Shown: positions 45,193-55,721 of the stretch, in pieces | Layout of the letters: every line of letters starts with the position of its first letter | Numbering within the stretch: position 1 is the stretch's first letter | Origin: Tranzscheliella williamsii | Taxonomy: Eukaryota > Basidiomycota > Ustilaginomycetes > Ustilaginales > Ustilaginaceae | NCBI GenBank assembly: GCA_023212725.1 | Contig: JALBYF010000016.1 | Location: 124,001-188,000, forward strand | Direction of reading: 5' to 3' | Length of the DNA: 64,000 bases | Made by a program: the position numbers and the translations under genes | Notes under the pieces: generated by a model | The model's database searches: none | Told to the model about the DNA's origin: nothing | The model's input: the letters and a program-made list of their open reading frames with translations, nothing else

Positions 45193-48100
45193 TCAAATCT
45201 CGTTGCCAAGCTTGAGAAGATTCTGGACGGCGTGGATTTCGCGTTCCACGGTGTCCCAAGCGTAGCCGAGCTGGGAGAGGCCTTCAATCAAGGCTTCGAC
45301 TTCTCTCTGCTTGGCAGAATGTGTGTACGGGGCCAGATTGTGGCGATGCATGTGTTCGATCTGCTTGAAGACTCTGATCTGAGACTTTCTTGTGTCTCCT
45401 TCGCCGATGTGGCCCAAATCAGAGGTATTGGACTGCTGCGAAAGAGCACGATCTCGGGATGCTTGATGAAGGACGCGCGGATCGACAAAGCTCAGGCCTT
45501 GGGATACGCCTTGCCCCGATTCCTGAGATCCACTTTCAGGCATCGAAGAGGCTTCATCACCCCCGTCTTTATCCGCCTCGCTTGAAATTTTGGCTAGAAA
45601 CTGGGCAATGGGGAAGATCTGCCTATGTATGGGGCCTCCGCTCTGCAGAACCCCAAAGGGAAGGATCACTTCGACCAAATGAGCCGTTTTCCGGCTCAAC
45701 AGAATTGACCGCTGCATGCTCTTTTCAAACAACGCTTTGAGTTTTGCCGCCACCAGCTTGTCTTCTTCGGGCACGGCATGTTGACCTCCAAGCGAATGGC
45801 TCAACGTTGCCATGTACGCCATGTTTGCACGGTATCTCTCGCCTAGCGTTCTGAAAATGGTGAGATAGAGCAAAGTGCCGCAGATTTTGGTGGATAAGAT
45901 CCATTGTAAGGGTCGAAAGGGATGCAAGCTGTTCATAGTTGCCTTGGCTTTGGCAGCACATCGGTCGAAGAAGAGCATCAGCGAGTCCAAGCTGTTCCAG
46001 ACGGCAGAACAATCCCTTTCCAGCTTTCGCACCTCGGCCAAAGAGGGTCGCGCGGAAAACCTCCCTGGAGGAGGGGCAGGAGTCATTGGAGCACCTGCGG
46101 GTCTTTGCCAAGGCGGAATGCTTGGCTTTCGACTATCGACAGCATCGATACGGGCTCCGATGAACCGAGAAAGAGCTCCTAGTTGAATGAAGGTCATGAT
46201 CACAAACGTCAAGCCCATCTCTGGCGAGAGAACGACCCCGACCTTGTTTTGCGGTGCTGACCCTGCCGTCACGGGAGGGTCTGACTCCTGGCGGAAAGAA
46301 GCCTGTCCGATCACCTCAATGGCACGTTCCTCGACAAAGCAGCACTTGCGACGGTTGAGACCTGAAGACAGCGCATCCCTACACCAAGCGCTCAAATAGG
46401 CTCGGTTGCCTTGCATCTTTCCAAGCATATGCTCGACGGCATTTTGGTCAGTCTCGTCTACGACCATCTTGGTGGCAATGCCGAGCACATCGCAGTGGCT
46501 ACACGCTGCATCGGAGAGTAGGTGCGCCTGAGCGCCATCTACACTGTCGACCAATGGTGCGAGCATGCAAAGCACTTGAACACTTTCAACACTTGGCTTG
46601 TTCATCAGATCGTACTTGTCCACCAGCGACAGGGCGTGGTTGAGCAGAGCATGGCAGAAGGGTTTCCTGGCCTTGCCTCGTCGAAGATTGTGATCGAAAT
46701 CGCCGGGCCGATATGATCGTATGAATCTGTCTTCTCCAGACGAACTCCGCGCCATCGCGCCCAGGCGGGTATGATCAGCAAGCATAGGTTCCTTTCCCGT
46801 TGGCGAAGTATCACTGCTTGCGTCTGATTTGCCGCTCTTGGATAGGAGCTTTGCTTTCTTGGTCTGTATGTAATTGTCGGTACACTTGATTCGCTTATCT
46901 TCACACCGACTACATCCCATGCCGTCAGGCCGCTCGGTAACATCGCAGCGAACGCGGCGAAGACGGCATGTGTCACATGCTACACCCTGCTTTCGCTTAG
47001 GACGCTTGGCGCTAGGTCGGTTGGCATCTCCGCCCCGCCCATCGAGGGCGATTTCGTTTATGAACGTGCCGTTTTCGTCCAGTTCCTCTAGCTTCGAGTC
47101 CAAATCCTCGAGCTCCTTAAAGTCGGGTCCGAACGCAATGGGAGCATCGATATAGTGTGCAGCCCAGGCATGCATGGTGGCAAGCAGAGTTTCGGTCGTA
47201 CCCGGCGTGCCGATTTTGCTCACCTTGAGGCCTGGCCATGTGGTGGAGTCAAGTCCTTCTACTTTGGGAGTGAAGGAAGGAAGGCCTTCTTCTGCCGATC
47301 CACCGTTCGACATGATCGACATCTTCCGGGGATCTCCGTTGGCAAGATTGTAAATCTTGTTGAAGTGGTCGAAGTCGACGACGGGAGCTTGAATATGACA
47401 AGTGAGGAAGTAACAATTGAGGAGCTGGAGAGAGAGGGAGCCCGCCATGACACGATCTGTGATGCGGACTTCTGCTCCTCGAAACTCGGTGAGAGCACGA
47501 AGAAGTATGGTTGACGCGTTGATGCGATCTGTGGTGGTAGCCTTGGCAACAGCGACATCCGCCGCCGAGGTGCCATGCATGAGTCGAGCTTGCTCAATCC
47601 TTTTACCGGATCGACTCGGGCGTGGGTATCTCCGAGAAGGAGGAGCGTAAGTCTTTGTACAAACAAAACCCTTGTCTTGGCATCGTGTACAACGGATTTG
47701 ATGTATTGCGGTACCAGAACCGGTGCCCTTCTGCATTTCCAGCATGGCCAACTCGGCTGTTTCTTGTGAGGAGGAGTTGACGGCGAGAGCTCGACGATCA
47801 TCGAGATCACATCGAAGGTGTTTCGTGCGGCACTGATCGCAGGTAACTCCTTGGCGTCGAGCTGTCTTTTTCTTGTCTGCAGCCTGAGCGCCACTAATAT
47901 CCGAATCAGAAGAGCCGCTTGGATTGGGGCCAAAGTCCATCCCTTCGAACGCAGGCAAAGGGAGGGAGGAAGCCAGTAACTGCACCTCCGCTTCGTTGAC
48001 GCCAATATGACCGGCCTGCAACATCTGAGGTTCGAAATGCGTCTCGTCTTCCTGACGTTGCAAGGCTTGCATGAAGGGTGTTACCTCGAACATAGCCGAC

Positions 48101-48615
48101 TGGTCCAATTGGCGGCCCAAGCTCTCCTCAGCAAGAAAGTGGGTATAGAAGGAAGGTTGTGTCTGCACTGTGGGTGGCGCGGTCGGTGCAGGAAAACCAT
48201 AGTTCTCACTAGCCAATAGATCGGCCCTTACATGTTGCGGATGGGGTATACCCCAGTTGTCTCCACAATACGGAGTCGAACTTTGTTGTTGTGCGAATTG
48301 GTAGCCACCAGAAGCGGAATGCGAGAGCATTTGGTCGTTCAAGTGAAGGGACGGCGAGGTGATGGGATCCGCCAGTACGCTAGGTAGGCTACTTCTTGAG
48401 CTAGGATTGAAAGCTACCACTTGGGATAGGGAAGGATGGTATGTGTGATGAGATTGCGAATCAGCCGCCATCGGCGTAGTTACGCTGACCGGTGGCGCAG
48501 AGAAGTGGTGTTGTGCTTGATCTAGCTGGGCGGCGGTCATTTGCGGCGGTCGACGATTGTCGTCGAAATCAGAACGCCCTCCGTTCTGCCCGCTGGCTGC
48601 CATTGTCTGAATCAT
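45193..48615 (-). CDS. Transcription factor with two separate Zn2Cys6 clusters
   Basis: 1140 residues, start ATG at 48615 (second ATG at 48603). After a 250-residue Gln/Ser/Pro-rich region comes a first cluster: Cys259, 262, 269, then a 39-residue insertion, then Cys309, 312 and 319 (VTCDQCRTKHLRC ... IRCTRCQDKGFVC). A second, compact cluster is at Cys547, 550, 557, 568, 571 and 578 (VACDTCRLRRVRCDV, GCSRCEDKRIKC). Both are followed by basic residues. The region between and after them contains helical segments (LLRALTEFRGAEV; GLTFVIMTFIQLGALSRFIG) like fungal regulatory domains. It is presumably a nuclear DNA-binding regulator. Targets are unknown, and whether both clusters bind DNA cannot be told from sequence. 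Confidence 0.9.
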   Translation of the reverse strand: MIQTMAASGQNGGRSDFDDNRRPPQMTAAQLDQAQHHFSAPPVSVTTPMAADSQSHHTYHPSLSQVVAFNPSSRSSLPSVLADPITSPSLHLNDQMLSHSASGGYQFAQQQSSTPYCGDNWGIPHPQHVRADLLASENYGFPAPTAPPTVQTQPSFYTHFLAEESLGRQLDQSAMFEVTPFMQALQRQEDETHFEPQMLQAGHIGVNEAEVQLLASSLPLPAFEGMDFGPNPSGSSDSDISGAQAADKKKTARRQGVTCDQCRTKHLRCDLDDRRALAVNSSSQETAELAMLEMQKGTGSGTAIHQIRCTRCQDKGFVCTKTYAPPSRRYPRPSRSGKRIEQARLMHGTSAADVAVAKATTTDRINASTILLRALTEFRGAEVRITDRVMAGSLSLQLLNCYFLTCHIQAPVVDFDHFNKIYNLANGDPRKMSIMSNGGSAEEGLPSFTPKVEGLDSTTWPGLKVSKIGTPGTTETLLATMHAWAAHYIDAPIAFGPDFKELEDLDSKLEELDENGTFINEIALDGRGGDANRPSAKRPKRKQGVACDTCRLRRVRCDVTERPDGMGCSRCEDKRIKCTDNYIQTKKAKLLSKSGKSDASSDTSPTGKEPMLADHTRLGAMARSSSGEDRFIRSYRPGDFDHNLRRGKARKPFCHALLNHALSLVDKYDLMNKPSVESVQVLCMLAPLVDSVDGAQAHLLSDAACSHCDVLGIATKMVVDETDQNAVEHMLGKMQGNRAYLSAWCRDALSSGLNRRKCCFVEERAIEVIGQASFRQESDPPVTAGSAPQNKVGVVLSPEMGLTFVIMTFIQLGALSRFIGARIDAVDSRKPSIPPWQRPAGAPMTPAPPPGRFSARPSLAEVRKLERDCSAVWNSLDSLMLFFDRCAAKAKATMNSLHPFRPLQWILSTKICGTLLYLTIFRTLGERYRANMAYMATLSHSLGGQHAVPEEDKLVAAKLKALFEKSMQRSILLSRKTAHLVEVILPFGVLQSGGPIHRQIFPIAQFLAKISSEADKDGGDEASSMPESGSQESGQGVSQGLSFVDPRVLHQASRDRALSQQSNTSDLGHIGEGDTRKSQIRVFKQIEHMHRHNLAPYTHSAKQREVEALIEGLSQLGYAWDTVEREIHAVQNLLKLGNEI

Positions 48616-51600
48616 GAGGCGCCGAAGTTGAATAGACGCTTCGGTAAAAGGAAAACTCTGAAGCTCAACGCCGACTGATATGATGCTGGCAGAAGGGGCC
48701 TAAGGGCTCGATGGCGGTGAAGCCGTAGACCAGGGATCTTGTTCGTTTATGAGAGTAGTCTTCGCGGTGCAAACCGGCTAGACCGCGATGACTAGAGATA
48801 AAGAGGACAGTCGAACGAGGGGGACTTGTCGTCCTGTTCGTGCTGTGGGTGGAGCTTTATTTGTGACCGGTGGGGCCTGAGCGGCAGGGAAAGAGACCAC
48901 GTTGAGAGAGGCCAGCCGGCTGCCTCAGAACAGGCATGGGCCGTCGAAAGCAACAAGGAGGAACGGAGAGCACAGCCTGCCGCTCGCAGGCTACTGAGAG
49001 TGTTTGGCAATGAGCCCAGTGGACAGTTGATTGACGTTGCCGCGGGCAGAGTTAGGAATGTCAATCAAGAGCGGTTGTTGCAGTGCAACCCAGGGCCGGA
49101 GGAGAAGAGAGGGTGGCAGATCGCTGAAATCCGAAGGAGGAACATGGGTGTATCCCAAGGGTTATTGACCGATTAATTTGTGCTGCTCAACCTGACCTAG
49201 CGTAGGTGACCGCCAAGAAGGGGCATCGGAGTTGGACGAGCCGATGGTCGACGGGTTGTTGCCAGAAGAAGAGGGGGGGGCGGGTGAAGGCCAGGTCGAG
49301 CGGATCGTGCCAATGTAGGGAGGAGGCTGAGCGACGAGAAGGGACCCGAGACCCTTGCAAGGCAGTCAAGCGCAGAGCCGGAAGTATGCAAGCTTTGCCG
49401 TGTTGCCGTAAAAGAAATGTGGGTGCGGTGCGAGAGGATAGCTGGCTGTGCAGCGGCCTGATGGACGAAACCGAAACCGAAACCGACTACCTGGTGAGAT
49501 TGCTGACGGACGACATGGCAGCGGCTCTGGTTCGGCGTGTTTCGGAGCGTTGATGGTGCTGTGAAGAGATAGAGAAGCTGCCCGGGCCAGGTGGAGAAGC
49601 GGATGCAGGCGCTGGCGCTGGGTGGTGACAATAATAATCACAATGGTTTTGGATTGGAGCAAAATGAACGGAGCAAGGAGGCGGGAGGATGTAAATTGCA
49701 CAGCCTAGACGCGTGCGGCTATAGAAGGTAATGATGGTCTTGCACGCATGCGTAGAACAATGGCTGCGCGTTCTACAGAGTAGCTGCACGAACTTGAGAC
49801 TCGATGACCCGGTGCGTGCGAAAAACAGCTGCACAGTAGTTGAGCCTGTGCTTAGCCAAGCTTGCCGTCTCCAGCAGGAATGGAATCACTCCACTATCGA
49901 ACGGGCGACCTGGATCTCAGCAACGCGGCAAGCGCTGCAGGGCGGCAACCGAGTCGGGAAACCTAAGAAAAAGCCGAAACTCGTGCCCACAGGAGAACCT
50001 TGATCTCATCGGGCAGCAAGCCAACAGGCACATGAGCAAGGCAAGACAGGCGAACCAGCCAGCAATCAATCCCAATGTACAAGTACTGGGTCTGTCGATC
50101 CATCAAGCCATCCAAAAGTGAACGAGCGAGCAGGCTAAGAACTGGAGCAAGCGGTGCTCGCACGGAACGAAGCATGCAAGGCTGTCTGTCCAAGCGGGCA
50201 GGCCAGGCAGTCGAATTCGCCGATGGAACGAGCCGTTCCATATTGCGCCCTGACTTCGATTTGGATGCGCACAGGGGCGGAGATTCGACCTCCTTGGCGG
50301 CCTGCCCCGCCTCTATTGCTGTCGCTGAGATATACGTAGTCGGCACATAGCGGGCCATTGCTTACATCATCTCTTGCCCTTTCTGCACAATGAGTTTGCA
50401 CGGTACAAGGTTCTCAGCACCCTGGGGTTTACAAGCTCAAACTTTGGTCGTTACTCTCCCCTGACACGCCGTTGCGCTTGCGGCGACATATCTGTTTCTT
50501 TTGTTCGTAATCCAATTTCTGCCAGATCCGACCAAGGCCGATCTGTCGCCTACACCAAATGCTGCCAATTCGGCCATGGCGAGTCAAGGGGTACGCAGGC
50601 TTCTCCGCACGATTACACAAAGGCGCTAGCGTGGAGGCAATCTGGCCTAGCACCAGTTGGTTCCGCATGACTTCATTATCTGGTGTCAAGTTGCCGCGCT
50701 GTACCTTGTGTGTTTGCTGTAGCGAAGCTGGGACTGCGGGGGGTTCTTTGGAAACTCGCGCTAGTGTAAAAACGATTTCGAATTTTTCGCCATACAAGTC
50801 GCTCCGAGGTTCGATTAGAGCCTGGACCTGACCATCTCGGCTGGCTGTCCGTTTCTCACGCTTGCGGTTACCTGCCGCCGTTACCGCCCTTACCTTCCGT
50901 ATACGGTGTCGGCGTGAAAGATCGATCTTGGTCTATGTACCGTACATCTGTAGCGAGACTCACTAAAAATATACCAAAAGATAGCTTAATTTTCTGTCCC
51001 AGCTTTTCCGCAGCGATCGCGTATTGCCGGCCCATCAGCTGATGCAAGAGCACCCCGTGCATTCCCTTTCGGACCGCGTTCCGCTTTCAGCGCACTGCGA
51101 CTGTCACCCATCGTCGGCTCGGTTGTCGTCACCGGGCCTGCCCTGTGAGGCTAAGCTCTCTGCTTTTACAGCTGCGCGATACGGTGCCTGACCCTATTCC
51201 AAGAACACAGTGCGCTGGCAGGTAGTGCAACACTAGGCAGTGTTTCCTTTCACAAGAAAGCTTCATGACACGGTTCTAGAAGATGGCATGGGATGCTGAA
51301 GGCTTGCCCTCCCAGCGGGTCGCGGCAAGGGTAGGCGACCGGCCACGGACATGTGTCCGAATCACTTGCTAGCGCCGGTCACGCCGAGTGGTTCCTGTTG
51401 CTGTTAACTTCCGGCAAACTTCCGCTCAGGGCCCTGAAAAGAACGAATGAACCGCATGGCAAATACTCGGCCGGATTTTAGAGCCTGCAGGCGCTGCTCT
51501 GTTTGCATGCCGCTTGGTTTGGTCACCACTTTTACCTCGGCCGCGGCAATACTCACGTCGCTAGCCTGATTGCACGTCGTTTTGAACACGGGCGGGACCC

Positions 51601-52260
51601 TGTCGACGTTGGATGCCAGACGCCATCTTGTGGCATCCGCTTGCCGAACCCAGGCTTGAAACCGTTCCATTCACTTTGTTCCACTGTAACTGTGTGAAAA
51701 AGGCTGTCATGGTCATGGCAGCCGTTCCCCTTGGAATACTTTGTTCTGTGATCTGTGTCATCCTCATGCGGCTGAGCCCGAGAGTGCATCTGTTTGCATG
51801 TGCCGCCGCCTAATATAGAACGCCTTTCCCATTTCGATTATCCGCCAACTGCCACGGGTCAGCTTCTTGGATCCTTCATAGATTGTGCCTTCGCGTAGTA
51901 AGATGTATACCATCTGCAGTTTCCACAGCCTCAGCTGGTTCGACTCAAACGCAACCGCAGGTCAGTGCGTCCTTGAAAAGCTGTGCATGTGGTTCGCCGG
52001 CGTTGCGGGTCCAGCGGGATGATGTAGGAAAAGTCCAATGAGTCCATTAGGCGTTCCAGAAAAGGTGGAACGCGATGGCAGCGACGGGGCGGCCGCCAAT
52101 CTACGTCGCGCATCTGGCGAACAGAACTAGCGGCTGTATATGGTAGCGTGCCTGCTAGTACCACCTAGGTCCGAGTATGACACATCGTTCAGCCACAGTG
52201 ATTTCGGTTACAGCAGCCTACACTTGTGTTTGGTCCCGGTGAGAGCTTGCGGCGTTGTCA
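48616..52260. other. 3.6-kb gene-free stretch
   Basis: The largest gap in the window, lying upstream of the dual zinc-cluster gene and downstream of the F-box gene. ORFs are short (up to about 145 codons), overlap on both strands and show no family signature. Base composition is closer to 50% GC than in genes. No tRNA, snRNA, transposon terminal repeat or tandem array was recognised. It may hold a long regulatory region or leader, a non-coding RNA, or a fast-evolving spliced gene that cannot be seen by eye. Confidence 0.5.
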
Positions 52261-53439
52261 CTAGAATGCTATACGTTGCTTACAGTGGTTGCAGCGGACG
52301 ATACTCCGCTCCAACATTTCTTCCATCTCGGCGGCCTCCAGATTGGTTTCCTGCCTTCCTTGCAAGATGACATGGAGTCGACTTCCCGCTTTGCCTTCAT
52401 CTTGCTGGTTTCGAATATCTCGGTCCATGCTTGATAATTGCTGCTCAGGCCAGAGTCTGGGACTACACTGCTGTGCCTCCACATCGGGGATGCCCAACTC
52501 ATCCCCGCCCAGCAAGAGGCAATAGCTTTCGAAGCCGATCTGGAGCCCTTCTCCCTTTACGTACGGCCTGCCTGAACGACGCGGGATCCGATAGCCTACC
52601 TGAATGATCGCTTGAGTGGCAGTGCATGCTCTGATTACGAACGGTTGCTGGCTAATAGAGCCTCGGCTGGACACGGCTGATTCGAACGAGGCGGTACTTT
52701 GGAGGTATACGTCGCTAAATGCCCCATGGGTTGGCATGTTGGCCGGGTATGTGCATGTCTTTGGGTGCTCCGCTTTCTGGTGCGCTTCGGTAACCTGGTG
52801 CCAAATGCGAGAGTCAGCCCGTTCCGTCTTGACAACTGTTTGTACGTTCCTAAGCAGGGGTTGCTGGCGCAGCTGGTTGACAAGAAAGTTGCCTGCAATC
52901 CCATGCCATCCCAACAGACTGAGACTGCCTATCCGGTGGTTCAAATTTCTCCGAGCATCCGTAACTGTCGCCCTCTCCCTGGCAGGCCTTGTGCCAAGAC
53001 CCGTGACAGGATCCGATTGCAGAAACCCTAAAACTTCGGAGAAGAGGCGTAGATCCACCAGACTCTCATCCCGCGTCAAGTGCTGGCAGTTACGTAACAG
53101 CGGACTGACGTCCGGCACGGAGCAGGGTTCACATTTGGCGTCCAAGAACGGCGGAGCAGCTGATGCTGATGGATCCTGGGCATCGATAAGACCAGTTCCG
53201 CGGAGTTGTTGCGCAGCCTGTCTCCATTCTGCTAGGCTGAGCCTATGACCAGGCTCCAAGAACAAAAGTGTTCTGTCGAACTGCTTGAAAGTGGTACGTA
53301 GGCTTGCAGACGTTCCATTGCAGACCACGATCAACGAGGCAAGATCTAAGAAGCGCGAGAGATGGAAGAGGACCTCTGGTGGTAGCCTTTCGAACCGCGA
53401 GTAGGAACGTACGTCATTCCGGTCCCGGTCCCAATCCAT
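52261..53439 (-). CDS. F-box-like protein of unknown function
   Basis: 392 residues, start ATG at 53439. Near the N-terminus (about residues 16-55) is an F-box-like segment: FERLPPEVLFHLSRFLDLAS followed by a Leu/Val-rich stretch. F-box proteins link substrates to SCF ubiquitin ligases through Skp1. The rest resembles no family I know. There is a possible beta-rich region (QPFVIRACTATQAIIQVGYR, then GLQIGFESYCLLLGG) vaguely like SPRY/concanavalin-type folds, and the C-terminus ends with a CNHC pair. The gene is flanked by long non-coding stretches, and its base use is less GC-rich than that of its neighbours. It may be lineage-specific. Confidence 0.65.
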   Translation of the reverse strand: MDWDRDRNDVRSYSRFERLPPEVLFHLSRFLDLASLIVVCNGTSASLRTTFKQFDRTLLFLEPGHRLSLAEWRQAAQQLRGTGLIDAQDPSASAAPPFLDAKCEPCSVPDVSPLLRNCQHLTRDESLVDLRLFSEVLGFLQSDPVTGLGTRPARERATVTDARRNLNHRIGSLSLLGWHGIAGNFLVNQLRQQPLLRNVQTVVKTERADSRIWHQVTEAHQKAEHPKTCTYPANMPTHGAFSDVYLQSTASFESAVSSRGSISQQPFVIRACTATQAIIQVGYRIPRRSGRPYVKGEGLQIGFESYCLLLGGDELGIPDVEAQQCSPRLWPEQQLSSMDRDIRNQQDEGKAGSRLHVILQGRQETNLEAAEMEEMLERSIVRCNHCKQRIAF

Positions 53440-54375
53440 AGCAATGGCATCCGAAGCCTGGTGGGCTGATGCCCTCGCTCTACTTGTGCGCCTGCTTATA
53501 CTCCTGCGAAGGCTGGTCGACCCGCTTCAACGGCATCCAAAGGTCATCAATGGGAGACACAGTTCTGTAACTCTCTATTGCTGGAAGGAGGCTCTGCCAA
53601 AGGTGGGCCGTGGTCGTGCGCAAGTGGAAGAAGGTTTCAGCAATTACGACTCCCGCAACCAGTTTTGATGTTGGAAGGCAGCTAGGTGGAGGCATTAAGC
53701 ACAACGCCTTCTCGCACGAACATAAAATGAGAACAACACGCACCAACACAACACAGTCACACAGCTATACGAACAGGTACGGTGGCCGTGAGGCCATGCT
53801 GTGGTGTGCGTCTGAGAACCGTTAGTTTGCGTCTCACCGTCCGCTCGAACGTGAGTGGTGGCGCACATGCACAGGTAACCATTATGCGATTACGGACCGC
53901 TGCTTGCCCGCCCGCCAGACCTGGTGAACTTCTCAGCAGCGGCGCTGTGCTGGCGTCAAGGTGGGTATGCAACCACATGAGGCAGATGTTGCCTACAGGG
54001 GGTCTGCGGTGGGAGACTAGGTTGGCGTGAACGACGGCGGCGCGCTACAACTCCGGCTGTGACTGTGCGCCTTGCTCTAACAAGATTCTCTCATCGCTGT
54101 TAGGTTGGCATATCGTTATACTCGACCTCGTCCGAGTCGAACCGCATCCAGCCAGACTCAAAGTTACTGCGGTGAGATGGAAGAAAGAAGATGAGGGAGC
54201 TAATCAATACATGCTGGTGATGAGAGAGATAGGAGGCAGCGCGTGACTGCGGGCTAGAAAGGGCTGAAGGGAAGCAATACCTGTTCTCGACGCAGTCATG
54301 GGTGCTGACCGGGAAAAGGACAGAATTGAGAATGCTTCATTCTCAGAAGGTATCTGAAGACAACTTGTGAAGGTT
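53440..54375. other. Intergenic region, F-box promoter and MRT4 3' flank
   Basis: About 940 bases between two minus-strand genes. The part next to MRT4 (54090-54330) contains an intron-like element on the minus strand (GTATTG near 54282, CCGCAG near 54168), followed by a short codon-like stretch. The rest appears to be promoter sequence for the F-box gene. Confidence 0.4.
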
Positions 54376-55311
54376 CTAAAGGCCAGCAGGAAGCATCATG
54401 CTCGATGTGATGGCATCCTCAGCAACTTCGATGTCTTCATCCCCGTCATCCTCATCGGCGTCCATCTCATCGTCTTCATCGTCGTCCACCTTGCCGGCAG
54501 TCTTCTTGGAGGCAGTTCCGTTGGACTTCCTGTCTCTCGACCACCCGTTGTCACTGGGAGCCCTCAACTTTCCGGCTTGGTTTCCGACAAGCTCCTTCTC
54601 CTCCTCGGTCAGATCTATCAGATGCACGCCCTTCTCCCCTTTACTCTCTTCGGCGTCGGCCGCGGACCAATACGCCAAGGGGATAAGTCGGAAAGCGGCC
54701 ATTTGTACGAGAAGGTGTTTGAGGATCTGTGCTTGGTTCGATGTAAGCGTCTCTCCCTTTGTGCAGACCTTGAACTCTTGCAACAACGTAGGGACGCCGC
54801 GTCGAAGCTCTGTTGGCATCTCGAGTTTCCTCAGCTGTGGTTCGACGGGGTGGGGCAGTGTGTCGGGTGGGTTGGATCGGGCCATGATGGGTCCTTCTGG
54901 CAGCACCACGGTCTCAGTGGCTTTGGCACCTCCTCGCGCAAAGTCCTCACGCTGATAATCCTTGAACCAGTCAAGCACCTCGGCCGGCGGAGAGTCGGTG
55001 AAAAGCAGGCCGACGTCGCCGGACAGCCTCTGGCTAATGCCGCTGATGCCGGTCCTGACCTCCTCCTCCTCGGTCATGCCTAGCGCCAGAGCCAGCACTT
55101 TAAGCTTGCCGAAAAAGATCTTGCTTCCCGCCCAGAGGCCTCTCACCTCTTTAAGGTAGTTATTTCGCATCGAACTGTGTCCGAGAATCCAGACGTAGGG
55201 GAATTCTTGGGCGGCATCTCGTACCTTGTCGATCAGGTTGGACTTGTCTTCCTTAGTCTTCTTGTCGGTCCTCGTCAGGGACACGATCTTGGATCGCTTA
55301 GCACGCGGCAT
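54376..55311 (-). CDS. MRT4: Ribosome assembly factor MRT4 (P0-like)
   Basis: 311 residues, start ATG at 55311. The start MPRAKRSKIVSLTRTDKK is the hallmark of MRT4. The L10/P0-like domain follows (YVWILGHSSMRNNYLKEVRG, then GSKIFFGKLKVLALALG), with the insertion domain containing GLLFTDSPPAEVLDWFKDY. The protein occupies the P0 stalk site on pre-60S particles in the nucleus and is later replaced by P0; it lacks the P-protein tail. Here the C-terminus has a Lys/Ser linker and an Asp/Glu-rich tail of about 35 residues ending in MMLPAGL, longer than yeast Mrt4. Its start faces LIA1, so a shared promoter of about 410 bp may couple two translation-related genes. Confidence 0.94.
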   Translation of the reverse strand: MPRAKRSKIVSLTRTDKKTKEDKSNLIDKVRDAAQEFPYVWILGHSSMRNNYLKEVRGLWAGSKIFFGKLKVLALALGMTEEEEVRTGISGISQRLSGDVGLLFTDSPPAEVLDWFKDYQREDFARGGAKATETVVLPEGPIMARSNPPDTLPHPVEPQLRKLEMPTELRRGVPTLLQEFKVCTKGETLTSNQAQILKHLLVQMAAFRLIPLAYWSAADAEESKGEKGVHLIDLTEEEKELVGNQAGKLRAPSDNGWSRDRKSNGTASKKTAGKVDDDEDDEMDADEDDGDEDIEVAEDAITSSMMLPAGL

Positions 55312-55721
55312 CTTGACAACGGTCTATCTCGATGAAAAGCTGGGTGGTGGACAGAGAGGTCGGCGCGAGATGGTCGCTGGTGCAGCCCCGTAGACTCACG
55401 CTTGCAGATCCCACTGCGCTCTCAGGCAGAAATTTGGGAGAAATCACAAAATCTCGAAATTCTTCGCGACCCTTAAGCTCAGCGTCTGCCATTTTTCTTC
55501 TTTACGCTCGACTCGTGCTGACATTGGCTTACGTGGCTACGAATTTTTCTTGCTCTCTTTTTCGGCTTCCGCACAACAACAGCTGCAGCTACTCAATCAT
55601 TTTAGAAGAAGCACTGAAAGCACAAACGTAACAGTCAGAGGTGTGGGAAAGCGAGCTCTTGGCTCTCCACTCTGCCCTCCTCCTTACACACCCACCTCAC
55701 CAGGGGAGCTTTGCAGTCAAG
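55312..55721. promoter_or_regulatory. Bidirectional promoter MRT4 / LIA1
   Basis: A 410-bp head-to-head gap between a ribosome-assembly gene and the eIF5A hydroxylase gene. No TATA box was obvious. Shared control is an inference from spacing and function. Confidence 0.4.

Noticed and set aside
49206..49631. Overlapping ORFs of 115 (+) and 144 (-) codons in the gene-free stretch
   Set aside because: Low-complexity translations on both strands without signature; not supported as genes.
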